The translations under genes were made by a program, and so were the position numbers. The notes beneath the pieces are model-generated. The model saw nothing but the letters and a program-made list of their open reading frames with translations, did no database searches and was not told where the DNA came from. This document shows, one piece after another, positions 21,626 through 32,500 of a stretch of 64,000 nt of DNA (position 1 is the stretch's first letter; each line of letters opens with the position of its first letter). This DNA comes from Nemertoderma westbladi (lineage: Eukaryota; Xenacoelomorpha; Nemertodermatida; Nemertodermatidae). Location of the stretch: positions 1 to 64,000 of the forward strand of contig JAUCBJ010003122.1 in the NCBI GenBank assembly GCA_032718475.1, given 5' to 3'.

Positions 21626-22786
21626 GTATGTCGATAAAGTACAGTATATTTTCAAACTAGGCCCTCATGTACATCTTTCGGTGAAACTTCTTATTATCCT
21701 TTAAAATAATAACAAAAAGTTATTTATAATGTACAGTAGCCGCATTTTTAATTCCTCGACTTTGGTTTGAAGACGTTTGACAACGAGACAGAGTAGGCCT
21801 ACTGTACCGGTAGTTAAAATCGGATAGGGTGATTAATTTAAAATGATGAAGTTAAAAAATGACGATTTTTTCAAAAAATTCATCTTACTTGTGTTTAGTT
21901 AATTTATTCAAAATTATTTAAAATATAAAACTAATTTAATGATAACCTTAGTCCTTAACAAGCTTTTCATTGCGTCCCTCGGCGAAGTAGCTGAATCTAG
22001 AATGTGAACTTTATCCGGAAAACCCTTGTAGGCTATACTGCAGATTATTATAGGCCTACACATTTCATTAATTTTATTTCTTATGTCCAATTCGTGCAGT
22101 TACTACAATACTGTGCAAGTTTACATTCTGATGTTTTAACTACCTCTTGAATGGATTGGTTAATGCGCTATATTTTGGTTGGACGTTGAAATCATGTAAG
22201 GAATGGAAAGAGGTGTCCAGGGTTCGAACTTCTGTAATGTAAGAGTTTGGCAGGTAGAAAATGTTCCAGTTATTATCTGCTTATTAAAAATTAAATTATT
22301 CGGTTCATTATTAAAAAAATATATATACGAATAACAGTATACAGTAGTATACCGGTACATATATTAGAGTGGAAATAATGTATTATAATAAGGAATCGAT
22401 TTACAGACCATTCTCCTTAATTTTTACGATCGAATAGATTGTAATAATAAAGTAACTTTATTGGTAGGCCTAGTATTTAAGATTGAAATTCATTCATTTT
22501 GAAATATTCATTAAAAGCATTTCACAATTTGTAAACATAAAAGCTCCAATGAAATAATAATCTCTTGATGTTTCTAATGTATTTTAGCATTTGTTAGATT
22601 TGCATTTATGTAGTAGTTCAACCCCTCCCTCAATTCCTTGCTGGAAAATTATACTGTAGTTCATTAACCAATCCCAGGCACCAATTCAAGATATGTTCCT
22701 ACTACAGTAGTGGACTGTAGTGTAAGGATTGGGAACACGCTTCCGGGAACTATTACTACGGTAATAGTATCTGTTTTATTTGACAG

Positions 22787-22939
22787 GACATTGTATACTG
22801 TTTGGGCGTTGTTTGCGTGCTCTGAGTCTCATGGAGACGATCCAAGATGTCCTGGTGTTGACGCTGATGGTAATCCTGTCGGTAGTCCGATGTACTACAA
22901 TATGATGGGAGGCTATTCCAGTGTCATCATGACGGATAG
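22787..22939 (+). CDS. secreted orphan protein, exon 4
   Basis: The acceptor TTTGACAG precedes 22787 and the donor GTAAAT follows 22939. It encodes TLYTVWALFACSESHGDD and then a Gly/Asp-rich stretch with VDADGNPVG. It ends two bases into an Arg codon completed by exon 5. Two Cys lie near its start. Confidence 0.72.
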
Positions 22940-23463
22940 GTAAATAAACACTTTATGTAATGGGTTGTTATCATTTCCACATTATTACTCCACTTTACTC
23001 TACAGGTAGTTATAGTCGTCCTGTGGAATACTGTTGTTAATTTTGCAATATATCCCGCTAACGGTGTTGCCCTTATGAGGTCCACGCTGTATGACATTCA
23101 ACGATCATAAAAAAACAAAGAAATACTGACTAAGTGCAGGTATTCAGTAGTTATAGGTAAAAGTGTTAAACACGAAACACCAGAGGAAATCTGAGTTTCA
23201 TCTTACAGTATTTTGATGTTACTGTAATAGAAGGCCATGGAGGTCGTAACGAAGAAAATTAAAGTCAACTCTTATACAACGCTAACGCTCAAGCTAACGC
23301 CAACGCTAAGCCTAACGCTCACAGAAAGTACACCATTGTCATATAAAGTAACTAATTGGAGCATACTTGAGGCCGTTTACTGTAGGTGTACTGTTAGAGA
23401 TAGGACATGCAACTTAAGACTCCCTGTTCAATAGAAGTGTATAAGATGGTTTAGTAAGTGTTA

Positions 23464-23556
23464 GGGGCAAGTGGCTGAACTGGTTAGTGCTACTGGTAAG
23501 GCCTGATAGCCCGAAACATATGTATAGCGTTGGTTCAACCCCCGGTGACGTGCTTC
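23464..23556 (+). repeat. tRNA-like sequence (possible SINE head)
   Basis: The sequence has A-box-like GTGGCTGAACTGGTTAGTGC and B-box-like GGTTCAACCCC at tRNA spacing. I could not fold a clean cloverleaf, so I treat it as a SINE head or decayed tRNA rather than a tRNA gene. Confidence 0.35.
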
Positions 23557-24304
23557 CACATTTTTTCCATTTCTGTACAAAACCATTCTATATTATACAT
23601 TACATAATAGAACGTAATGACTCAACAGTCCTAGCAATTACTCAACGTTATATAAACCACTTAGCAGTCTCATAAACGTATCACCTGCCATTTAGAGGGC
23701 ATGGGACTGTAAACATATGTACATTATTAGTATTTATACGAGTTCTATAAGTTCTATTACAGTAGTTCTTGTAAAAATAATTCGCTTTAGCCCTGACTGA
23801 AAATGACAATAAAGCTGTAGAAGTTTGCTTAATAACTATACTTCTAGTTGTAGAGGATTGATTTAATTGGTTACGACTTCAAGCCACCATTTTCTTTCAT
23901 CCTAAATTTCATATCATTTAGTCTACCGTTTATATTTTGAAACTTCTGGATTTTTCACCCTTCCATCTTTACTCCTTAACTTTTTGATTTCTGATTGTCG
24001 CATATGATAACTGAGTTGGATATCTGTTTTTCATATGATAAATGATAGGCCTACATACAGACATATGAGTTGAAAATGATTCCGATGTTACATGTTATTT
24101 TTAAAATCTTCCAGCTTTCCAACAAGATACGGTATGTCTTTACAAACGAGTGGCAACTAATCATTTACTGAAGTAGCCTATTAATTAAATAAACAACCAC
24201 TACCACTTCCTGTAATTGTACACCCGAAAGCAAAAACTGTTATTCGCATGAAGTGTCAAATAATAACAAACAATATTGTTTATATTTTTATTATTATTTT
24301 CCAG

Positions 24305-24497
24305 AAAGGGTTATGGGGCAATTGATAAACCATTATCGTATTGCCCACTGGATACTGTGAACCCCTTGATGGTTGTAAATCTGTTGGCCCACCCAGATGG
24401 AGTTATTTGGGGAGGCATGCCTGCTGGATTGAAAAATTTAGCTCCTTTTGCGGCAGATCACATAACCTTCCAAGTTGGTGATGAACTTCTGGAATAA
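24305..24497 (+). CDS. secreted orphan protein, exon 5 and stop
   Basis: The acceptor TTATTTTCCAG precedes 24305. The first base completes Arg, then KGYGAIDKPLSYCPLD follows, and the frame ends with DELLE and TAA at 24495-24497. A consensus polyadenylation signal lies 33 bases further on. This final exon holds WGGMPAGLKNLAPFAADH, a good probe for family searches. Confidence 0.74.
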
Positions 24498-24529
24498 TGA
24501 TGATCAGTTACATTGCATTCCAAATATCC

Positions 24530-24535
24530 AATAAA
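24530..24535 (+). terminator. polyadenylation signal AATAAA
   Basis: AATAAA lies 33 bases after the stop codon of the secreted-protein gene, at a normal distance for a short 3' UTR. Confidence 0.6.
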
Positions 24536-24690
24536 ACTATCTGGTCTACAGTTATCATGGGTGACGGGTAATAATTTATGTGATTTTATTTTTAATATGG
24601 CATTTCCTCCTGTAGAAATTGCAGTTCGTTGAATTAATTCTGAAATATCGTTTATTTTGATTAATAAGTAGGCCTACATTTTAATCCGAA

Positions 24691-24940
24691 GGCGGGGTAG
24701 CTCAGTTGGTTGAGCGCCGGGCCTGCAATCTATTGGTTGTAGGTTCAGCCCCGCCAGGTTCCACTCAGCCTTTCATCCACTGGGGTCGATAAAATGAGAA
24801 CCAGTGAGTACCAGTTAAATAACTGGGAGCAAATCTTGATAGGAGTAGCGACCACACCTACCCTCGGGTAGCAGCTATCGAAAGAGGAGCCTTCGGGTCG
24901 CCTCCGGCTTCGGCCGACTGTTTGCTTGTTTGCTTGCTTT
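24691..24940 (+). mobile_element. tRNA-derived SINE
   Basis: The head reads GGCGGGGTAGCTCAGTTGGT with the matching CCCCGCC at the end of the tRNA-like part, an A box (TAGCTCAGTTGG) and a B box (GGTTCAGCC). The anticodon and T arms do not pair properly. About 180 bp of unrelated body (around CACTGGGGTCGATAAAATGA) follows, then a TTTGCTTGTTTGCTTG tail. tRNA-like head, body and simple tail is the usual SINE structure. Confidence 0.65.
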
Positions 24941-26190
24941 ACATTTTAATAGCTTGCTATAGGTGATAATATAATAAAAATAAAATAAAATAAAATTATT
25001 CTATAAATTTCAATTCTTATAAAATTATACTGTATTTCATTTTTTAAATGCACAAAAAAGTAAATAATTATTTGGCGGATCGTGTATTTTACATAATCTA
25101 TAACTTAAGTTTAAATTATGACTATTTACCGGTAATAAAACCCATTGATACCAACTGTAAGCCTACTGTACATTCAATACAACATACACTCATGTACACG
25201 AACAGAAAAGCTAGGATTGGCTTGAAGCCAGCCCCAGCTGAGTATATTCCTGTATTGTATCATGGCAACAGTATAAACTTATTAATATAAAGGCAGAATA
25301 CAGATAAGATGGAGTAGGGTAGGATACTGTTGTACCGATACTGTTGACACTGCTGGATACTGTTGTTTTGGCTATGCTACATTGTTGGGTTGTACCGTGA
25401 GTGTTGGCATTAGTACTGGACTGGGCAAGGTAGATGGAGCGCACTTTGTATGTATAATTCAATATACCGTATCAGCTTTTTGTGATTTGACTAATAATGC
25501 GTGTTAGTTCTTCTGGCTCCTTGTCCTCATCGGACGCTTTTTGCAGCATTATGTTACTGTTGAGAATGTACCGGTACCTAATTCGACTACCAGTACAAAT
25601 TGGCCGTTTTTATTGTTAATTTGCAACCTTCTGAAATAATTGAATTGACATACATTGCCAACCCATACACGCCGGTATGAGGTAAGGCCTACCTAATGTG
25701 GAAAATGTGACTGGCATTGACATGGCATCATAGCCTTAAGATATCAAAAGAGTTATACGTAATGCGGTAGGTTATAATGGAATACGGGAAGACGTGAAGT
25801 AAACCGTAGAGTAGCAGTAGAGTCGGCGTTTTGGATGTAGACCGAAACGGATGAATTCCTTAAGTTTACATCCGTAAAGTTCACACCCGATATATGCAAA
25901 TTAGAGGTACCGGTACTTGCCATCTTTAATAATAGTACTACTGCCTACCCGGGGCTGGTAGCTCTTATGATAAACAGCCAATTACAGTACATGACAAACA
26001 CATTGCAATCTCAATCAATAGTCACCCTAGTCTGTTTCTGTATTATGTAGGCCTAGTCTATTAAATCCGACGTATTAAATTTTGATTTTTCACTTATTTA
26101 ATTCTCATTATTTTTCCACCATTTACATTTGAGCTAATGAACTTCATTATTAACTATTTTCAATCACAATAAATCATCGAAGAACCACAT
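24941..26190. other. intergenic, no gene seen
   Basis: AT-rich sequence between the secreted-protein gene and LZTFL1. It has several TACCGGTA and TAGGCCTA words. The LZTFL1 promoter should lie in its right part, but no TATA or initiator element is convincing. Confidence 0.4.
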
Positions 26191-26193
26191 TAA

Positions 26194-26196
26194 ATG
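26194..26196 (+). CDS. LZTFL1: LZTFL1, probable start codon at the end of exon 1
   Basis: The sequence reads ATG directly followed by a perfect donor, GTAAGT. Exon 2 begins in phase 0 at 26513, so joining them yields M-A-T-S-N-K-V. The distance from this Met to the conserved region equals that in vertebrate LZTFL1, which also starts Met-Ala. This is inference from phase and fit; the 5' UTR part of exon 1 is not delimited. Confidence 0.5.
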
Positions 26197-26512
26197 GTAA
26201 GTTGTTAATTGAATTTCCGGGTTCGGGTTGTATACTTCCCGACCTTAGCCTTTTTAGCTTCTGTGCAATAGCAAATACCAATAGGTAAGGTACAGTGCGT
26301 AACGTAGAAGAGGTCTTAAGGGGTGGGTCTGTGGAAGTGGTGGATATGTAACCAATTTTATAACAGTAGGCCCCTACCTTAAAATACGTCCAGAAGAAAC
26401 GAGTTTACAGCTTGCACTGTTTCGAGGTGTCTTTATTTATATTATTGGCATGAAACATATCCCTACAATTAATCTACGCTTGCGTAGAATAACATTATCT
26501 TCTGTTGTTTAG

Positions 26513-26652
26513 GCGACGAGTAATAAGGTATCGGAGCCGAAATACCAGCAACACAAGACGACGTTGGTAAATCTGGTCCGATTCTGTCGGTACAGACGAG
26601 CGCTCATGATGCAAACAGTTGAGGCTTGTTTTGGGGATACCAGAGCCAGTCG
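26513..26652 (+). CDS. LZTFL1: LZTFL1, exon 2
   Basis: LZTFL1 is a coiled-coil protein known from vertebrates and Chlamydomonas to regulate entry and exit of the BBSome, and so membrane cargo, at cilia. The acceptor TTGTTTAG precedes 26513 and the donor GTAAGC follows 26652. The exon encodes HKTTLVNLVRFCRYRRAL and TVEACFGD, aligning with the conserved N-terminal segment of the family. Exons identified here are 26194-26196, 26513-26652, 28855-28993, 29497-29596 and 58071-58228, 540 nt or 180 codons, roughly the first 60 percent of a usual 299-aa protein. Phases match at every join and no stop intervenes. The remaining coiled-coil exons were not found in the window. Confidence 0.82.
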
Positions 26653-26659
26653 GTAAGCA

Positions 26660-27615
26660 AAATGGGCAGTGCAACAGTACACTACACCGCAGGCATTGGC
26701 GGTTAGTTGGTTTGGTTTTGGTTAGTTGATAAATTATTTTTATTTTTGTATATCATGAGATAAAATATCCTCAACCAAAATTAATAAATCCAAAATTGTA
26801 TTAATGAAATAATTATATTTTGTTAATAAGTGGGCATATGATAGAGCTAAGAGGCGTGTATATAGTGGTTGGAAAGAAACCGAGGTTAGTGCTAACATCC
26901 CGAGTAGGGGTGATTAATTAAGTTAAAATAAAATTGATGCAGCAATGACCAATGAGTGCGTTCGTTCAGGTATTAAATAATTTATTTAGCTTGGGAATTA
27001 ATATGGAAGGTTAAAAGCGAATTTAGTATGCAATATTTCGATGTGAATCGAATCATGATAATACGTCTAAAACAAGAGGTAACTACTGTGGTTAGCCAAA
27101 GATATGGTGTTTAAATATGGGAGTGAGTGGCGCAGTTTGAATTGAGTGATGCTCTACTAGCTTTAGCATCCTGATTAAGCCCCCTCTGTTTTGCACAACC
27201 TACCGATCAACTGATATGGATGCATGTCCGTCTTCTTGGTCACCAGTTGAGGGGTAACTGTTTTAATGTAATATTAATAACTAGAAAGTCAGCAAGCTGG
27301 TTATAAGAAGACCGTCTATAAGACAACAAAACCGAAAAAAACTAAATCTTAATTCCGTTTCTGAAGCGAAAATATGAACAAATATTTAACGATATCCAAT
27401 CCCGGCATCACTTGATGAAGCAACCAATTTAATATAAGCTAAGCATATAATATGCATGTATCCTAATAATAATTTCTACGAAACCAGAGGGCGCTTTCTC
27501 CCAATAATGGTTTGATTAATAATATAATGGAGGTAGAGTGTGAGTGGGGGTGTCAATATAATCGTCCAGTATCAATATACGTCTGCCCGACAGCTGTTGG
27601 GATTATAGGAAAACT
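26660..27615. other. LZTFL1 intron 2, left part, no gene seen
   Basis: AT-rich. It contains the short motif CTAGAAAGTCAGCAAGCTGG at about 27281, related to words at 4570, 12648 (inverted) and 28137. Confidence 0.4.
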
Positions 27616-27804
27616 GGACACAATAAAAATATATCCCTCTCCAGGAGAAATTAGACGCAAATAACAGCTGATTACTCTCAAAAATAAAACTGTAACCTGT
27701 TCTATTGTGTTCAGTTTATTGTTTTGGTTAAAATAACGTGCCACTGTAACCTGCTCCTTTCCCTAAATTGAGAATTTAAGATTGAGGCGGGATATTAATT
27801 CGCC
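27616..27804 (-). repeat. dispersed repeat, copy 2 of an inverted pair
   Basis: Inverse of 9240-9426 at roughly 90 percent identity. It ends in GGCGGGATATTAATTCGCC, next to the palindrome CGCCAAGATCCCATCTTGGCG minus one base. It lies in LZTFL1 intron 2. Confidence 0.75.
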
Positions 27805-27845
27805 AAGATCCCATCTTGGCGATCTTTGGCATCTTTACGTCCAGT

Positions 27846-27867
27846 CCCCCCCCCCCCCCCCCCCCCC
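27846..27867. repeat. poly-C tract (22 C)
   Basis: Twenty-two consecutive C. The exact length is doubtful for the usual reasons of sequencing homopolymers. Confidence 0.9.
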
Positions 27868-28160
27868 TGTCTCAGCTGCACACATACTTGACATCCCAAC
27901 ATGTAGAACACGTTCTCTTCCAAGCCAATATCAATGTGCACGCACACACACAGACAAACAAACAACCATGTTTTTTGACAGCAAGAAGCCCAAACTGTCT
28001 TCTAATTATAATAAATTAAACAATAAATTATTGTTTTAGATCGACAGTTTTAAATTAATTGATTGAATGTTGTTGTCTAATTTTATAAGGAAATGTACAG
28101 GCCAGAGAGCTTATGTATGGGTATGGCTGTAATTAAACTAGAAAAGCCAGCAAGCTCAGT

Positions 28161-28440
28161 GTAGTTGGGTCCCTCCCCATTGAAAAGCTTTACTACTACA
28201 GTCTGAGAGAGAGAAATCCCAGCCCCTAAATGTAATTATTATTAACCTATAAAACATTGAACGGCCGAGTGCTTATAAATCAATCAGCTTGCGTCTCACC
28301 AAACATAGCAGTGAGTAAGTAACCTTTTAGATATTCCCATAGGATTCACTGGGAAGAGCTATTCACCTGGCGCCTAGTATGCAATGTTTACATTACCAAT
28401 GTTTGCTCTATGTCTGGGATAGAGTGAGATAGTAACAAAC
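28161..28440 (+). repeat. dispersed repeat, copy 2
   Basis: Same family and orientation as 21044-21330. It lies about 400 bp before LZTFL1 exon 3. Confidence 0.7.
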
Positions 28441-28854
28441 TTGGCAAGTAATATACTTCTCTGCAGTTTGGGCCTATCCATTCAATCAATAGTAGTAGCT
28501 TACTAGGCCCTCATGACCACCAGCAGCTGGTGTTTCTATCATTGAGTCTATGGCAATTTTCGTGTTATGGGGTTATTTTTCAAAATAAAAAAAAACTTTA
28601 TTTATAATAATTTTATCGAAACTTTTTTCCACATCCTGAGGTTGAGCTGCGTCGATTGATATAACTTTCATTGACCCCACGAGCTATAGTTTCGGAGGAG
28701 TTCATCTGATATACATAGATAGAAAGATAGATAGTGAATACTTTTACTGTAAGACTAAAAAGTCATAACGGTCTTCTAATTATTACATATACAGTATATA
28801 AATAAATATTGACTCATCAGTTTCCTTTTTAATTAACACATAATTGTAATATAG

Positions 28855-28993
28855 AGTCCAGGAGACAACTTACACTAAGGATGAAGTTAGCAACATGCTG
28901 GAAGAGCTAGAAGATACCTTGAGAACTGAAATGGAAGCGGAGATGATGTACAATTCCAGAGCTACTGTACTTCTATTGAGAATGTTGTTCGAG
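28855..28993 (+). CDS. LZTFL1: LZTFL1, exon 3
   Basis: The acceptor TAATATAG precedes 28855 and the donor GTATTC follows 28993. The first base completes an Arg codon. It encodes ETTYTKDEVSNMLEELEDTL and then RATVLLLRMLFE, closely following the family's TxDEV and VLLLRQLF segment. It ends in phase 0. Confidence 0.87.
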
Positions 28994-29496
28994 GTATTCA
29001 AAAATAATGTTAATCATTACTGAGATATAAATATTCACTTTTATGAAGAACTATCATCATACAGTAATAGTTTATTATTTTCTACCAATGTTCATTTTAT
29101 TATTATAGTATGCATTAGTTCATAGCACTAGTGATAGTACTGTAGTGAACATGAAAACCCACCGGAGGTTTCCATTACTCTCGTTACTTGTTGCAGTCGA
29201 GTGATTAAAATATGAAAACAGCAAACATTAAAATTGCAGATTTTAGATTTTTAGATTAGATTTTAGATTACTTTTGTGAATTTATTTAAAATTTAATGAG
29301 AACATTTGGAATACAACTAATTATAATTTCCAAAGTTTTATAGTGTTCTGCTTCTGATATAATATCTCCATCAGAACGTTCGTTCATAAACAGACCGCAT
29401 ACTGTAAGGTCGTACTTTACAGTTATCATAATGCAAAGTCGTACTTTGCATTACAGGCAAGAAAAAGTCTATAAATAGTTATTATATTTCATTTAG

Positions 29497-29596
29497 CAAG
29501 CTGAACAATGGGAGTTAACATTTTCCGCTGATCTCGGTCGAATAGAAGATCAAAGGGGAATGGCAGACGTCGCAGCTTGGGAGGATAAAGAATTCG
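29497..29596 (+). CDS. LZTFL1: LZTFL1, exon 4 (source of the minisatellite unit)
   Basis: The acceptor TTCATTTAG precedes 29497. The exon encodes QAEQWELTFSADLGRIEDQ and then AAWEDKEFG, again colinear with LZTFL1. It ends one base into a Gly codon, followed by the donor GTTAGT. Its last 16 bases, GAGGATAAAGAATTCG, and the first 16 bases of the intron together are the 32-bp unit of the array that starts at once. Reading through the donor gives an immediate in-frame TAG. Confidence 0.87.
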
Positions 29597-32500
29597 GTTA
29601 GTTTCAGTTTAATGGGATATATAATTTGGTTAGTTTCAGTTTAATAGGATAAATCATTTGGTTAGTTTCAGTTTAAAAGAATCAATAATTTGGTTAGTTT
29701 CAGTTTAATAGGATAAAGAATTTGGTTAGTTTCAGTTTAAGAGGATAAGGAATTCGGTTAGTTTCAGTTTAATAGGATAAAGAATTTGGTTAGTTTAAGT
29801 TTAAGAGGATAAATAATTCGGTTAGTTTCAGTTTAAGGGATTAAGAATTCGGTTAGTTTCAGTTTAAGAGGATAATAATGCGGTTAGCTTCAGTTTAAGA
29901 TGATAAGGAATTCGGTTAGTTTCAGTTTAATAGGATAAATAATTTGTTTAGTTTCAGTTTAAGAGGATAATAATTCGGTTAGTTTCAGTTTAAGGGATTA
30001 AGAATTCGGTTAGTTTCAGTTTAAGAGGATAAATAATTTGTTTAGCTTCAGTTTAAGAGGATAAGGAATTTGGTTAGTTTCAGTTTAATAGGATAAATAA
30101 TTTTGTTGGTTTCAGTTTAAGAGGATAAATAATTTGGTTAGTTTCAGTTTAAGAGGATAAGGAATTTGGTTAGTTTCAGTTTAATAGGATAAATAATTTT
30201 GTTGGTTTCAGTTTAAGAGGATAATAATGCGGTTAGTTTCAGTTTAGGAGGATAAATAATTTGTTTAGTTTCAGTTTAAGAGGATAATAATTCGGTTAGT
30301 TTCAGTTTAAGGGATTAAGAATTCGGTTAGTTTCAGTTTAAGAGGATAAATAATTTGTTTAGCTTCAGTTTAAGAGGATAAGGAATTTGGTTAGTTTCAG
30401 TTTATTAGGATAAATAATTTTGTTGGTTTCAGTTTAAGAGGATAAATAATTTGGTTAGTTTCAGTTTAAGAGGATAAAGAATTTGGTTAGTTTCAGTTTA
30501 AGAGGATAAGGAATTCGGTTAGTTTCAGTTTAAGATGATAAGGAATTCGGTTAGTTTCAGTTTAATAGGATAAAGAATTTGGTTAGTTTCAGTTTAAGAG
30601 GATAATAATTCGGTTAGTTTCAGTTTAAGGGATTAAGAATTCGGTTAGTTTCAGTTTAATAGGATAAATAATTTGTTTAGTTTCAGTTTAAGAGGATAAT
30701 AATTCGGTTAGTTTCAGTTTAAGGGATTAAGAATTCGGTTAGTTTCAGTTTAAGAGGATAAATAATTTGTTTAGCTTCAGTTTAAGAGGATAAGGAATTT
30801 GGTTAGTTTCAGTTTAATAGGATAAATAATTTTGTTGGTTTCAGTTTAAGAGGATAAATAATTTGGTTAGTTTCAGTTTAAGAGGATAAAGAATTTGGTT
30901 AGTTTCAGTTTAAGAGGATAAGGAATTCGGTTAGTTTCAGTTTAAGATGATAAGGAATTCGGTTAGTTTCAGTTTAAGAGGATAAAGAATTTGGTTAGTT
31001 TCAGTTTAAGAGGATAAGGAATTCGGTTAGTTTCAGTTTAAGATGATAAGGAATTCGGTTAGTTTCAGTTTAATAGGATAAATAATTTGTTTAGTTTCAG
31101 TTTAAGAGGATAAATAATTTGTTTAGTTTCAGTTTAAGAGGATAAGGAATTCGGTTAGTTTCATTTTAATAGGAAAAATAATTTTGTTGGTTTCAGTTTA
31201 ATAGGATAAATAATTTTGTTGGTTTCAGTTTAAGAGGATAATAATGCGGTTAGTTTCAGTTTAAGAGGATAAAGAATTTGGTTAGTTTCAGTTTAAGAGG
31301 ATAATAATTCGCTTAGTTTCAGTTTAAGAGGATAAATAATTTGTTTAGCTTCAGTTTAAGAGGATAATAATTCGGTTAGTTTCAGTTTAAGAGGATAAAT
31401 AATTTGTTTAGCTTCAGTTTAAGAGGATAAGGAATTCGGTTAGTTTCAGTTTAAGAGGATAAATAATTTGTTTAGTTTCAGTTTAAGAGGATAAGGAATT
31501 CGGTTAGTTTCAGTTTATTAGGATAAGTAATTTTGTTGGTTTCAGTTTAAGAGGATAAATAATTTGGTTAGTTTCAGTTTAAGAGGATAATAATGCGGTT
31601 AGTTTCAGTTTAAGAGGATAAATAATGTGTTTAGTTTCAGTTTAAGAGGATAAGGAATTCGGTTAGTTTCAGTTTAATAGGATAAATAATTTTGTTGGTT
31701 TCAGTTTAAGAGGATAAAGAATTTGGTTAGTTTCAGTTTAAGAGGATAAGGAATTCGGTTAGTTTCAGTTTAAGAGGATAAATAATTTGTTTAGCTTCAG
31801 TTTAAGAGGATAAATAATTTGTTTAGCTTCAGTTTAAGAGGATAAATAATTTGGTTAGTTTCAGTTTAAGAGGATAATAATGCGGTTAGTTTCAGTTTAA
31901 GAGGATAAATAATGTGTTTAGTTTCAGTTTAAGAGGATAAGGAATTCGGTTAGTTTCAGTTTAATAGGATAAATAATTTTGTTGGTTTCAGTTTAAGAGG
32001 ATAAAGAATTTGGTTAGTTTCAGTTTAAGAGGATAAGGAATTCGGTTAGTTTCAGTTTAAGAGGATAAATAATTTGTTTAGCTTCAGTTTAAGAGGATAA
32101 ATAATTTGTTTAGCTTCAGTTTAAGAGGATAAATAATTTGGTTAGTTTCAGTTTAAGAGGATAATAATGCGGTTAGTTTCAGTTTAAGAGGATAAATAAT
32201 GTGTTTAGTTTCAGTTTAAGAGGATAAGGAATTCGGTTAGTTTCAGTTTAATAGGATAAATAATTTTGTTAGTTTCAGTTTAAGAGGATAAAGAATTTGG
32301 TTAGTTTCAGTTTAAGAGGATAAGGAATTCGGTTAGTTTCAGTTTAATAGGATAAATAATTTTGTTGGTTTCAGTTTAAGAGGATAAAGAATTTGGTTAG
32401 TTTCAGTTTAAGAGGATAAGGAATTCGGTTAGTTTCAGTTTAAGAGGATAAATAATGTGTTTAGTTTCAGTTTAAGATTATAAGGAATTCGGTTAGTTTC

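Noticed and set aside
24691-24757. A tRNA-Ala gene (TGC in the loop).
   Set aside because: The acceptor stem pairs but the anticodon and T arms do not; the attached body and tail indicate a SINE.
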